Assembly (NCBI GenBank): GCA_024235315.1
Contig: JACKMP010000004.1
Coordinates: 62,001-126,000 of the forward strand
DNA from: Chromatiaceae bacterium
Lineage (GTDB): Bacteria; Pseudomonadota; Gammaproteobacteria; Chromatiales; Chromatiaceae
Direction of reading: 5' to 3'
Length of the DNA stretch: 64,000 bases
Under the pieces are notes generated by a model. It was given only the letters and a program-made list of their open reading frames with translations, made no database searches and was not told the origin of the DNA. The position numbers were made by a program, and so were the translations under genes. Position 1 is the stretch's first letter. Every line of letters begins with the position of its first letter. Shown here piece after piece: positions 16,583-25,485 of this stretch.

Positions 16583-19558
16583 TTATGCTGCCAAATGTTC
16601 GTTGAGTTGTTCGATGATCCCGCTTAGCTCATCACCGAACAGCTGATACACCTTCCCCAAGCCACCTTCCTGTGAGAAAGGCGCGTACTCGAAATCATCC
16701 GTCTCGATACCCAGATTCGCCGCAATGTGGTCCCGGATCATTTCCAGCCAGTGCATCTGCTCCGGTGTAAACGGCTCTGGATTCCCGCCTTCGCGGGAAT
16801 GACGGATCTGGGCTTGGCCTCGCTGCTCCGCCAGCCAGGCATTGAAGTTGGCCTGTACCCGCTCCGGGAAGGGGATCAGCTCGTTGTCCTGGTGGATGGC
16901 GAAGCGCACCAGCGACACCAGGTCGGTGAGGATGCGCCGGCCGCCGGCTCCCTTGACCTTGGTCTTTTCCAGCGCGGCATAGGCCTGCCATAGCTGGGAT
17001 TCGGTCCACAGGTTGGGCGGGGCCTGGATCTGGTCGGCCAGCTCCCTGATGTCGTCGAAGCTCAGGCGGGCCTTGTAGGGCTTGCTGTATAAAATTTGAA
17101 GCGCGGTGATTTCGTCCTTGTGGTCTTCGATGAACTGCTCGAAGGACTGGACGATGCCCCTGGCGCGGTCGGCGGCATCGGCGCTGAAGCCGGCCTCGAT
17201 GACCTCGTCCTGGCTGACGTGGTCGATGGTGATCTCGTTTTTCTTCTTGATCTCGACCAGGAGGTTGCGGAGATTGGGGTCGAGCAAGGGACTTACGGCG
17301 TCTTGGATGACCCGCTGGCGCGGGTCGGCGGCCTTCCCCTCACCCCGGCCCTCTCCCTGGGGGAGAGGAGGAATTGATCCCTCACCCCTGCCCTCTCCCT
17401 GAGGGAGAGGGGGAAGAGCTGCTGGCTCTCCCTGGGGGAGAGGGGGATTTAGGTCGGGGTCGAGGGCTTCGAGGATTCGGCGGCTGAGGTCCTTGATGCC
17501 GTAGCCGCCGGATGCGGTTCGGATCTTCCTGTCGTCATCTTCGCTCAGGCGGTGTTCCATGCGGGCCAGGCGGCTGGCGATGGAGGTGAGCACCGCCTCT
17601 TCGGTGTTGCCGAAGCTGACGGCCTGCAACAGCTTTTCGAAGGAGACCGCCGGCTTCTTCTCCATGGGCTTGGAGTCGGTCTTGTCCTGCTCGCAGACGC
17701 CGACGGCATCGACGATGACGAAGTGGTCCTTTCTTCCCGCGTCCGGGGTTACCGTTTCCAGGTCGGTCGGATTGATTATCCGCACGCCGCGGCCCTTCAT
17801 CTGCTCGAAGAAGGAGCGGGACTTGACGCTGCGCATGAAGACCACGATCTCCACCGGCTTGATGTCGGTGCCAGTGGCGATCATGTCCACGGTGACGGCG
17901 ATGCGCGGCATGGGGCTGGTACGAAATGCTTTTATCAGCTCCTCCGGCTTCGCCCCTGTGGTGCGGTAGGTGATCTTCTGGGCGAAGTCGTTACCCTTGC
18001 CGAATTCCTCGCGCAGGATCTCGACGATGTTCTCGGCGTGGTTGTCGTCCTTAGCGAAGATCAGGGTCTTGGGTACCCAACTTCGGCCGGGGAAGATCTC
18101 GGTGAACAGCTTGTCGCGGAAGGTGCGCACCACGGTGCGGATCTGGTCCGGGGTGACCACGTCGCGATCGAGTTGCTTGGCCTGGTATTCGAGGTCTTCG
18201 TCGAGTTCCTGCCAGCGTTTTTCGCGGGTCTCACGGTCCTGCTGTTCGACGTAGTAGCCGGCCTCGACCTTGGAACCGCCCTCGGTGATCTGGGTCTTGA
18301 TGCGGTAGACGTCATAGTTGACGTTGACGCCATCCGCCACGGCGTGTTCGTGCGAGTACTCCATGACCAGGTTCTGATTGAAAAAGCCGAAGGTCTGCTT
18401 GTTGGGCGTGGCGGTCAGGCCGATCAGGTAGGCGTCGAAGTATTCGAGCACCTGCGCCCACAGGTTGTAGATGGAGCGGTGACATTCGTCGGTGACGATG
18501 ATGTCGAAGGTCTCGATCGGGATGCTTGGGTTGTATTCGATGGGTTCGGGTTCTGCGAACAGGCTGCCCTCACCCCCGGCCCCTCTCCCTGAGGGAGAGG
18601 GTAGTAATGCGTCGACGGAGATCTCATCGAGATCCTCGGGCAGCTCTCTACCTTTGAGCATGGAGTACATGCGCTGGATGGTGCAGATGCAGACCCTTGC
18701 GGTGGTGTCGAGGGTGTTGCTGCTCAGGCGCTGGACGATGTACTCCTCGCTGAACTTGAAATTGTTGTAGGGCGAGACGTATTGCTGGAATTCCTTGAGC
18801 GTCTGGTCACCCAGATTGCCGCGATCCACCAGGAACAGGATGCGACGGGCACCGGCGAACTTGATCAGTCGGTAGATGAAGCTGATGGAGGTGAAGGTCT
18901 TGCCGGAACCGGTGGCCATCTGGATCAGCGCGCGCGGACGGTTCTCGCGCAGCGACTTTTCCAGGTTGGTGATGGCGGTGATCTGGGCGGGCCACAGGCC
19001 CTCCTCGACCAGGGGCGGCATGTTTTGCAGCCTGGCGAGGAAGGTGCCGCCGCCCGCGGTATACGTGGCGGGTGCTTCGGCGGCTCTTGGTTTTCCCTCA
19101 CCCCAGCCCTCTCCCACGGGGAGTTGGGGCGACGAACCCAGTGCCGACTCCAGCCATGCGGCGAGCATTTCAGGTCGATGGAAGGCGAACACGGGGCGGG
19201 CGCGCGGTTCGGGATCCAGGCCGTTGGTGAACCGGGTCTCGTTGCCGGTGGACTGGTAGGAAAACGGTAACGGCCGCCGCCAGGCCGGCAATGCCGCGGG
19301 CAGGCCCTGACTGTATTTATCGGATTGGATCTCAACGCCGCTGAGTGTGGCACCGGTCTTCTTGGCCTCGATAATGCCGGCTGCCAGGCCGTTCACGTAC
19401 AAAAGGTAATCGGCGAATCCATGCCCCGGCAGTGGGAACTCGCGGATCGCGACGCCGGGACCGGCAGAGATGTGCGCATGCGCCGCATCCTGGATCAGCC
19501 AGCCGGCCTTCGAGAGCAGTTTGTCGATGTCGGACCGGGCTTGCTGTTCGGGCGTCAT
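16583..19558 (-). CDS. hsdR: type I restriction endonuclease subunit HsdR
   Basis: A 991-residue restriction and translocation subunit. The N-terminal nuclease domain shows D50 and E64-A-K66 (PD-ExK) in GFADYLLY and IIEAKK. The helicase motor follows, with Walker A MATGSGKT (214-221), the DEAD-like TDECHRS and motif VI MKGRGVR. The gene is intact even though repeats encode four short inserts: about codons 144-155, 320-331, 705-742 and 916-927, all Pro/Gly-rich or RHSREGGNP-like peptides, placed in linkers between domains. The frame stays open through every insert. The gene is the first of the minus-strand block and its promoter should lie in 19559-19683. Confidence 0.94.
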   Translation of the reverse strand: MTPEQQARSDIDKLLSKAGWLIQDAAHAHISAGPGVAIREFPLPGHGFADYLLYVNGLAAGIIEAKKTGATLSGVEIQSDKYSQGLPAALPAWRRPLPFSYQSTGNETRFTNGLDPEPRARPVFAFHRPEMLAAWLESALGSSPQLPVGEGWGEGKPRAAEAPATYTAGGGTFLARLQNMPPLVEEGLWPAQITAITNLEKSLRENRPRALIQMATGSGKTFTSISFIYRLIKFAGARRILFLVDRGNLGDQTLKEFQQYVSPYNNFKFSEEYIVQRLSSNTLDTTARVCICTIQRMYSMLKGRELPEDLDEISVDALLPSPSGRGAGGEGSLFAEPEPIEYNPSIPIETFDIIVTDECHRSIYNLWAQVLEYFDAYLIGLTATPNKQTFGFFNQNLVMEYSHEHAVADGVNVNYDVYRIKTQITEGGSKVEAGYYVEQQDRETREKRWQELDEDLEYQAKQLDRDVVTPDQIRTVVRTFRDKLFTEIFPGRSWVPKTLIFAKDDNHAENIVEILREEFGKGNDFAQKITYRTTGAKPEELIKAFRTSPMPRIAVTVDMIATGTDIKPVEIVVFMRSVKSRSFFEQMKGRGVRIINPTDLETVTPDAGRKDHFVIVDAVGVCEQDKTDSKPMEKKPAVSFEKLLQAVSFGNTEEAVLTSIASRLARMEHRLSEDDDRKIRTASGGYGIKDLSRRILEALDPDLNPPLPQGEPAALPPLPQGEGRGEGSIPPLPQGEGRGEGKAADPRQRVIQDAVSPLLDPNLRNLLVEIKKKNEITIDHVSQDEVIEAGFSADAADRARGIVQSFEQFIEDHKDEITALQILYSKPYKARLSFDDIRELADQIQAPPNLWTESQLWQAYAALEKTKVKGAGGRRILTDLVSLVRFAIHQDNELIPFPERVQANFNAWLAEQRGQAQIRHSREGGNPEPFTPEQMHWLEMIRDHIAANLGIETDDFEYAPFSQEGGLGKVYQLFGDELSGIIEQLNEHLAA
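16779..16812. repeat. palindromic repeat (family B) in hsdR, RHSREGGNP type
   Basis: ATTCCCGCC pairs approximately with GGCGGGAAT through TTCCCGC/GCGGGAA. Read in the hsdR frame it gives RHSREGGNPE, the peptide produced by a well-known repeat type in many proteobacteria. It is a different family from the other repeats in this gene and corresponds to codons 916-927. Confidence 0.8.
17333..17446. repeat. cluster of three family-A palindromic repeats in hsdR
   Basis: Three copies lie at about 17333-17369, 17379-17414 and 17424-17446, the last one truncated. They are in the orientation opposite to the hsdM copy on the plus strand. Read in the hsdR frame they encode repeated PPLPQGEGRGEG units (codons about 705-742). 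Confidence 0.85.
18567..18601. repeat. family-A palindromic repeat in hsdR helicase region
   Basis: The CCCTCTCCC/GAGGGAGAGGG palindrome, preceded by a CCCTCACCCC tail, encodes codons 320-331. It falls between the QRMYSMLKG segment and the DEAD-like motif, presumably in a surface loop. Confidence 0.85.
19094..19130. repeat. family-A palindromic repeat near hsdR N terminus
   Basis: A diverged copy (CCCTCACCCCAGCCCTCTCCC, then an imperfect second arm) encodes a PQLPVGEGWGEG peptide between nuclease and helicase domains. Confidence 0.75.
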
Positions 19559-19579
19559 TGTTCTTCCCTGTTGACGCTA

Positions 19580-19608
19580 ATATTGGGCGCTAATTCAGGT
19601 TGTTACAA
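19580..19608 (-). promoter_or_regulatory. possible sigma-70-type promoter of hsdR
   Basis: On the minus strand TTGTAA (19608-19603) is followed after 17 bases by CAATAT (19585-19580), which places the start of transcription about 10-15 bases before the hsdR ATG. The -10 match is weak. Confidence 0.3.
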
Positions 19609-19683
19609 CTGATTGCAGCGTAATTGGATCAACTGTTTCCCGATCCGTCGGGCCAGCGGGCGGGGTTTCATGACCTGCGGCGG

Positions 19684-22600
19684 TCAGCCCGACGCGGCTG
19701 TTTGCCGTTCGCTCGACAGCCACTCGATCAACTGATCGAACGGCTTTGGCCTGCACAGGCCGAAGCCCTGCGCCTGGTCGCAGCCCATCTCGCGCAACAG
19801 CGCCAGGGTCTCGTCATCTTCGACGCCCTCGGCCACCACCCCCAGGTTGAGGTTGTGGGCCAACGCCACGGTCGAACCGACGATGCTGCGGTCCTGCTCG
19901 TTGTCGAGCATGTGTGACACGAACGAGCGGTCGATTTTCAACGCGCTGATCGGCAGCTTGCGCAGGTACACCAGCGACGAGTAGCCGGTACCAAAGTCGT
20001 CGATCGATGCCTTCATGCCGAGGTCGGTGAAGCGCCGCATCATCTCCGATGCACCGTCGGGGTCGTGCATGACGGCGGTCTCGGTCAGTTCCAGCTCGAC
20101 CTCGGCGGCCGGCACACCGTGCCGGGCCAGCGCGTCCTCCAGGGTCGCCAGGCAGCGTTCGTCCAGCAGGTTGCGTGCCGACAGGTTGACTGCCACCGGC
20201 TGCACGAAGCCGAGGTCGCGCAGGCGCCGTTTCTCGGCGATCGCAAGATCAACCACCGCCGCGGTGAACGGATGAACCACCTCGCTCATCTCCACCAGGT
20301 CGATGAACGCACCGGGGTACAGCAGGCCGCGACGCGGGTGCTGCCAGCGCACCAAGGCCTCGAAGCCGACCGTCAGGCCGCTGGCGATGTCGATCTTCGG
20401 CTGGTAGTGCAGCAGCAGCTGGTTCTCGGACACCGCCTGGACCAGCTCGTTGGCCAGCGCCAGTCGTTCGGTGCTGTATTCGTCGGACTGGTAATCGTAA
20501 ATGCATACGCCCTGGGAAAGCTGCTTGGCCTGGTACATGGCCACGTCGGCGGCACGCAGCAGCGCATGGCTGTCGCTGCCGTGCTCGGGGTAGCACGCCA
20601 CACCGACGCTGGCGCCGAGGCGCACCTGGATGCCTTCCACCAGAAACGGCTGATCGAGCGCCGCGGCCACCTGGTGTGCGACGCCCGTGGGCCCCTCGCC
20701 ATCAGGCCCGTCACACACCAGCACCGCAAACTCGTCGCCTCCGAGGCGTGATATCAGGTCGCAGCGGTCGCCGCAGAACTCGCGCAGGCGCGGTCCGATC
20801 TGGGTCAGCACCCGATCGCCGATATGGTGGCCAAGGGTGTCGTTGATTTCCTTGAAATGGTTGAGGTCGAGCAGCAGCAGCGCGACCTCGCCACCGGCCT
20901 CGAACGTGCGCTCGGCGATTTCTTCGAAGCGCTCATGCAGCCGCGCGCGATTCGCCAGCCCTGTGAGCACGTCGTGTCTGGCCTGGAAGGCCAGGCTGTC
21001 GAGATGGCGCACATTGATGATCGCCAGAGCCACGGTGTTGCTCAGCGATGCCAGGGTCTCGCGCTCAATGTCGCCCTGGGTGCAGGCACGCTCGTACGCC
21101 AGGTTGATCGTGCCCAGCGGTTCGCCCTGCCAGATCAAGGGCACCACCACGCCGGAGGTGGTCCCGACACGCAGCAGCGGGTCGCGCAGGGCCGGTTCCA
21201 CGCGCTCGTCGCCGGCGATGTCGCTGGTGCACAGCGGCTCGCCGCGTTGCAGTGCCAGCCCGCTCAGGCTGCCGGCGAGCGGCAGGGTCGCACCGAACTG
21301 CGTGAGTTGCCCCTCGAAGCCGTGATCGAAGGCCAGCTCCAGGACGCCGCGTTCACGGTCGAGCAGGTAGATCGCGACATGCGGGGTGCCGCTCAGCCCG
21401 AGCAGCATGGCACCGGTCTCCTGCAGGATCCCGTCAAGACCGCGTGTGCCGTGCAGCCGCTGCGAAAGGCCGTTGAGCAGTCGCAGGCTTTCGTTGCGCG
21501 CGAGCACCTCCTGGCGCCAGCGATCGAGCTCCGCCTCGTCGCGCTTGCGTGCGCTAACGTCGCGCACAGTGGCAATCAGGTGCCGCTGACCGGCGATCTC
21601 GACCGCGTTCAGGCTCACCTCGGCATCGAAAAGGCTGCCGTCGCAGCGCCGGTGCTGCCACTCGAAGAACTGCACCCTGCCCGACGCGGCCGCCGCGATC
21701 AGGCCCATCGCCCGGTCGTGCGAATCGTGGCCATCGGGCTGTAGCGGTGGCGAGTGCTCGTCGGGCGTGCTCCCGATGATCTGCTCGCGCGTGCAGCCGA
21801 ACATTGCCAGCGTGGCGGCGTTGCAGTCGACGAAGCGACCGTCGCGGACCACGAAGATCGAGTCGCCAGCGCGCTCGAACAGCACCCGGTAGCGGGCCTC
21901 GCTGTCACGCAGGTCGGCACGGATCGCCTGTTGCTCGGAGAGGTCGGCGGCGATGCCCATGAAACCGATCACCTCGCCTTCGCCGGCCACCAGCGGTGTC
22001 ACCGACAGGCGTACCGGGAAACGCGAGCCGTCCTTGCGCACGTAGGTCCACTCGCGCTCATCGGCCCTGCCGCGCCGCGCCCTGGCGACGAACACCTCGA
22101 AGCCCGTCTCGACCGGCTCGCCGAGCTCCGCGCTCAGTTCGACGGCACGCCGCTCGACCTCGTCAGGGTCGTGGATGATCGCCGGTGTGTGCCGGCCCAC
22201 CACCTCGTCCGGCGCATAGCCGAGCATGCGCTGCGCGGCCCTGTTGAAGCCGACGATGACGCCGTCGCGGTCGGTCGAGATGATGCTGTACTCGGCGCCA
22301 TCAAGCACCGCCTGCTGCCAGGCAGTCAGGCGCCCGACCTCGGCCTGCGAGGCCGCCTGGCGCGAAGCCGCGCGCCGGTATCCCAGGGCACCACCCGCGA
22401 CCACCACCAGCAGCATCGCTGTCGGCATCAGCAGGCGCTGCAGCCAGCCATCGATGATTGCTGCGCGGGGCACGAAGGCGGCGGCGTAAAGGTCGTATTC
22501 CGGGAGGCGGCTGTAGGCGACGTAGTGGTCGCTGCCCAGGCGCGGCAGGTACATGCGCACGAACCCCTCGGGGGCTGTCAGCGTCGCAATCTGGTCACGT

Positions 22601-23313
22601 GTCCCGGCCGCGATCGGCTGCCCATACGCCTGACGCAGGGCCTCGTCCCGCGGCGCATCGATCAGTGGCTGCAGATAGACCGGGTAGAAGTCCTCGCCCA
22701 ACAGCACCACCCGCACCGCCGGTGGCAGCGCGATGTTGGACCAGGCGGTGGTGCCGCCCTCAATTGTGTAGCCGGCGGCCATCACCGCCACCATCATGCC
22801 GGCGGCGTCCTGAATCGGTACACGGATCGGCACCACCCAGCGGCCGAGGCGTGCGAAGAAGTACGGACGGCCGACACGCAGTGCGCCATCTTTGGTCACG
22901 GCGTCGAAGCTGTGGTCATCGGGGTCGCGCGCGGCCAGGTTGGGCAGCGGCTCGCCGTCGGGGATACCGCTGACCAGCACCAGCTGGCCGTCCGGACGGG
23001 CCAGGCCGAAGCCGACCATGCCCGGATCGATGTCGCGCATCCGCTCGACCAGCTCGCGCCCGCGCGCCGGATCGTCGAGTGCCCCCATCGACACCAGCTG
23101 CCCGCCCAGGCCGCGCAGGATCAACTCGTGGCCCTTGAGCGTGGTGCGCACGCCCTGTACCAGCATCGAGTTGACGTGCGTCAGCGCGACCTGGTTGGCG
23201 TCCAGGTTGTCGCGCCAGAGCTTTGCCACAGCCACCAGGTAGACCGCCACGACGAGCAGCATCAGGAAGCGGAACAGCCCCCGCAGTGGCCGGTTGTCGT
23301 TTGCGATATTCAT
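19684..23313 (-). CDS. membrane sensor diguanylate cyclase/phosphodiesterase (CACHE-PAS-PAS-GAF-GGDEF-EAL)
   Basis: A protein of about 1209 residues that would make and/or break cyclic-di-GMP. A transmembrane helix near residues 15-32 is followed by a periplasmic sensory domain of about 250 residues and a second helix (LLMPTAMLLVVVAGGALGY). Two PAS domains (VLDGAEYSIISTDRDG and VLFERAGDSIFVVRDG), a GAF-like domain, a GGDEF domain with an intact GGDEF in RLGGDEFAVLV, and an EAL domain with EALVRWQHP follow. I prefer the ATG at 23313; the frame is open to 23517 but earlier residues look non-coding. It is not clearly tied to neighbouring genes. Confidence 0.9.
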   Translation of the reverse strand: MNIANDNRPLRGLFRFLMLLVVAVYLVAVAKLWRDNLDANQVALTHVNSMLVQGVRTTLKGHELILRGLGGQLVSMGALDDPARGRELVERMRDIDPGMVGFGLARPDGQLVLVSGIPDGEPLPNLAARDPDDHSFDAVTKDGALRVGRPYFFARLGRWVVPIRVPIQDAAGMMVAVMAAGYTIEGGTTAWSNIALPPAVRVVLLGEDFYPVYLQPLIDAPRDEALRQAYGQPIAAGTRDQIATLTAPEGFVRMYLPRLGSDHYVAYSRLPEYDLYAAAFVPRAAIIDGWLQRLLMPTAMLLVVVAGGALGYRRAASRQAASQAEVGRLTAWQQAVLDGAEYSIISTDRDGVIVGFNRAAQRMLGYAPDEVVGRHTPAIIHDPDEVERRAVELSAELGEPVETGFEVFVARARRGRADEREWTYVRKDGSRFPVRLSVTPLVAGEGEVIGFMGIAADLSEQQAIRADLRDSEARYRVLFERAGDSIFVVRDGRFVDCNAATLAMFGCTREQIIGSTPDEHSPPLQPDGHDSHDRAMGLIAAAASGRVQFFEWQHRRCDGSLFDAEVSLNAVEIAGQRHLIATVRDVSARKRDEAELDRWRQEVLARNESLRLLNGLSQRLHGTRGLDGILQETGAMLLGLSGTPHVAIYLLDRERGVLELAFDHGFEGQLTQFGATLPLAGSLSGLALQRGEPLCTSDIAGDERVEPALRDPLLRVGTTSGVVVPLIWQGEPLGTINLAYERACTQGDIERETLASLSNTVALAIINVRHLDSLAFQARHDVLTGLANRARLHERFEEIAERTFEAGGEVALLLLDLNHFKEINDTLGHHIGDRVLTQIGPRLREFCGDRCDLISRLGGDEFAVLVCDGPDGEGPTGVAHQVAAALDQPFLVEGIQVRLGASVGVACYPEHGSDSHALLRAADVAMYQAKQLSQGVCIYDYQSDEYSTERLALANELVQAVSENQLLLHYQPKIDIASGLTVGFEALVRWQHPRRGLLYPGAFIDLVEMSEVVHPFTAAVVDLAIAEKRRLRDLGFVQPVAVNLSARNLLDERCLATLEDALARHGVPAAEVELELTETAVMHDPDGASEMMRRFTDLGMKASIDDFGTGYSSLVYLRKLPISALKIDRSFVSHMLDNEQDRSIVGSTVALAHNLNLGVVAEGVEDDETLALLREMGCDQAQGFGLCRPKPFDQLIEWLSSERQTAASG

Positions 23314-23602
23314 CGGTTGAGGCGATGCCCGGACCCACCCACCCTGCCAGCGGGTGGTGAGCGGTGACGGGTCGTTCAGCGGTCCTCTTCTTGCCTTCAT
23401 ATGGATATCGTCAGGCATGGCCGGCACTTGACCCCCGGCCCTGCCGCGGATTGCGCGGCGAGGGCATGGTTCCGGTATGCGGCGAAAGCCAGCGCAGAGC
23501 CTTCCCGGTTCCTGCATCTCTCCGCCGTTGGACTATTGTTGGTCTGACGTGCGCTATCCACCGGATAGCCCCAGCCTTCCACAATCGCCGAATGGGGTTT
23601 CA

Positions 23603-23812
23603 ATGTCAGATCACATCTACAAGATCATCGAACTCGTGGGATCGTCCAAGTCCAGCATCGAGAACGCGATCGAGAATGCACTTGCACGTGCAAGCAAGAC
23701 GATCCATCACATCGACTGGTTCGAGGTCGCCGAGACGCGTGGCCACGTGGCCGATGGCAAGGTCGCCCACTATCAGGTCGTGCTCAAGGTCGGATTCAGA
23801 CTGGAGGACTGA
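23603..23812 (+). CDS. dodecin family flavin-binding protein
   Basis: A 69-residue dodecin. These form dodecameric shells that bind flavins and buffer their reactivity. The whole sequence fits: MSDHIYKIIELVGSSK, the helix SIENAIENALARASKT, and a final strand region VAHYQVVLKVGFRLED. The Trp (W38 in HHIDWFEV) typical of flavin-binding dodecins is present. The start is ATG 23603; the longer frame to 23477 is not credible at this size. It is divergent from the GGDEF-EAL gene 289 bases away and convergent with the globin gene. Confidence 0.93.
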   Translation: MSDHIYKIIELVGSSKSSIENAIENALARASKTIHHIDWFEVAETRGHVADGKVAHYQVVLKVGFRLED

Positions 23813-23826
23813 GCGCCGCTGTCCCG

Positions 23827-24189
23827 CTAGACATGCACAATGTCGTCTTTCAGTGATTGGGCGATCATCAGGAGTTCCCGCTTTTCCCTTTCACCGACGC
23901 CGTTGCTGTCCAGCGCGGCCGTTATGTCGTCGACGACGGCGAGGAATTCGGCCGAACTGACGTTCATGCCGCGATGTGCGGCACGCATTCCCCTGCCTGT
24001 GTAGTGCTGCGGACCGCCGGTACCCGCGCAGATGAATTCTGTGACTTTTCGCCGTGTCTCATTTCGATCAATATTTCGAAAACGGGCGTTTATTCTGTCG
24101 TTTTTCAGGTGGTTGTCGAGGATGCTGGCCGCGATCAGCCTGATCTTCTCCTCCCTCCCCAATCGTTCGTACAGGCTGGCCTCGTTCAT
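23827..24189 (-). CDS. group I truncated hemoglobin
   Basis: A 120-residue globin of the 2-over-2 type. It carries the group I features GTGGPQHYTGRGM and the proximal heme ligand His in AAHRGMNVS (F8). The N-terminal SLYERLGREEKI is also typical. Such proteins bind O2 or NO, and nitric oxide detoxification is a common role. The position usually held by Tyr (B10) appears hydrophobic here (SILDNHL), as in one common proteobacterial subgroup, so ligand chemistry may differ from the model TrHbN. The gene is convergent with the dodecin gene 14 bases away and shares no operon. Confidence 0.87.
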   Translation of the reverse strand: MNEASLYERLGREEKIRLIAASILDNHLKNDRINARFRNIDRNETRRKVTEFICAGTGGPQHYTGRGMRAAHRGMNVSSAEFLAVVDDITAALDSNGVGEREKRELLMIAQSLKDDIVHV

Positions 24190-24645
24190 ATTCTCTGCCT
24201 CGGTCTTCGATCATTCATGTATCAGGATAAAAAAGAAACGGATCCGCCTCGCGGCGAACAGTCTGCGCCCTGGTTTGGTAGCGTAGACCAAGGCGTCGCT
24301 TGCGGTCGGCTGTGATGGAGGTATCGATGCTGTCCGGCATGTTGGAATCCGTGCCTATCACAGGCGTTTTCGCGCTTGTCGCCACGCTGAATTCGGCGTT
24401 CTGCCGGGTTTCGTCCGGGCGTTTACGTTTTCCATGGCCGCGGCACGACCAGTGCCAGTTGTGGCAACAAGCGGCGTAGGGGCAGCCACGGCGGCCCCCG
24501 GCCCGAATCAGCCTTCAGGCCCGCATGCGCGACAAGGGTGATTGTTGGCTGCGGGGGGCATCCGGCACTGCCATGCATGCCTGGCAAATTGACGGGATCT
24601 GTCCGAAGATTGGACTTCACCCGATCAGCCCAACCCCTGAGAACA
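24190..24645. other. 456-base intergenic region
   Basis: No recognisable gene lies here. A 55-codon plus-strand ORF begins near 24315 but has no family resemblance and no clear RBS, so I do not call it. The globin promoter (minus strand) and that of the next gene (plus strand) must lie in this region. I see no RNA gene or strong terminator. Confidence 0.45.
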
Positions 24646-25473
24646 GTGGTAAGCATACGCAACCTCCTTGTCGCCAGATCCCTTCCGCGCGGCACAGCCC
24701 TGCCCGGGGTGTTGCTGCTGGTGATGCTGGGCATGTCGGCGTTTGACGGTCTGCGTGCCGCTGGTGACGAACAGCTGGCGGACGCGAGCAACCGCGCGCT
24801 CGCCACCTTTGCGATCGCGCGCGCGATCAACGGTGTCATCTCGGTGATCCAGGAGACGCAGATCGGTTTCTCGGTCGGTGTCAGCACGACGGTGGCACCG
24901 GGTCAGTTGCTCGATCCGCTGAACGACCTGATCGAACGTTTTTCGACCGCTGCATTGATAGCCGCGACCGCACTCTGGGCAATGCGTCTGTTGGGTGATC
25001 TGCTGTTCACACCCTGGGTGCCACTGGCGCTGCTTGCCCTGCTGTCGTTCCGCATCGGACTGGACCGGTGTAGCGGCTGTGTCGATTTCAACCAGATACT
25101 GATCCGCGCCATTCGCATGGGGATCGTCGTCTGGCTGTTTGCCGCGATCACGCCCTGGGCGATCAGCGGTGTACACAACAGCTCGGTCGTGCAGGGGCAC
25201 TACGAGCAGGCCACACAACAGATGGATGCCGCAAAACAGCAGCTGAACGCGTTCGGATCGATCCAGGACATCCTGTCGATCGACAGCGCAAAGATTCGCG
25301 ACACCGTCGGCCAGCTGGTCACGATGACCGACCGGCTCAGCGAGCAGGCGATCATCGTGCTCGCGGTCTATGTTTTCGAGATCGTCCTGCTGCCGATGGC
25401 GATTTTCTGGTTCAGCGCACGCCTGCTGCTTGGCTATCGTGCCTCCGGCGCTGATATTCCTGCGGGGAGATAA
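24646..25473 (+). CDS. multi-pass membrane protein of unknown function
   Basis: A protein of about 275 residues with probable membrane segments near 17-33, 100-121, 123-139, 157-175 and 233-263. Between the last two is a soluble part, rich in Gln, Ala and Asp, that probably forms a coiled coil (GHYEQATQQMDAAKQQ). I do not recognise the family. The GTG at 24646 is the best start; the frame is open back to 24538, but the earlier residues are Pro/Gly-rich and lack a signal. It is 12 bases from the CvfB-like gene and may be cotranscribed with it. Confidence 0.55.
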   Translation: MVSIRNLLVARSLPRGTALPGVLLLVMLGMSAFDGLRAAGDEQLADASNRALATFAIARAINGVISVIQETQIGFSVGVSTTVAPGQLLDPLNDLIERFSTAALIAATALWAMRLLGDLLFTPWVPLALLALLSFRIGLDRCSGCVDFNQILIRAIRMGIVVWLFAAITPWAISGVHNSSVVQGHYEQATQQMDAAKQQLNAFGSIQDILSIDSAKIRDTVGQLVTMTDRLSEQAIIVLAVYVFEIVLLPMAIFWFSARLLLGYRASGADIPAGR

Positions 25474-25485
25474 GGGACGCGTCGC

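Noticed and set aside
17333..17446. Cluster of short repeats that could look like a CRISPR array
   Set aside because: Only three copies, without spacers of regular length, with palindromic cores of the REP type and open coding frame through them.
17552..18592. Plus-strand open frame of 346 codons
   Set aside because: It lies opposite hsdR and repeats its codon pattern; no ribosome-binding site or family match.
23314..23517. Upstream extension of the GGDEF-EAL protein
   Set aside because: The extra 68 residues lack family or signal features and precede a natural ATG directly before the first membrane helix.
24315..24482. Small plus-strand ORF of about 55 codons between the globin and membrane-protein genes
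   Set aside because: No convincing ribosome-binding site, no recognisable motif and typical random composition for this GC content.
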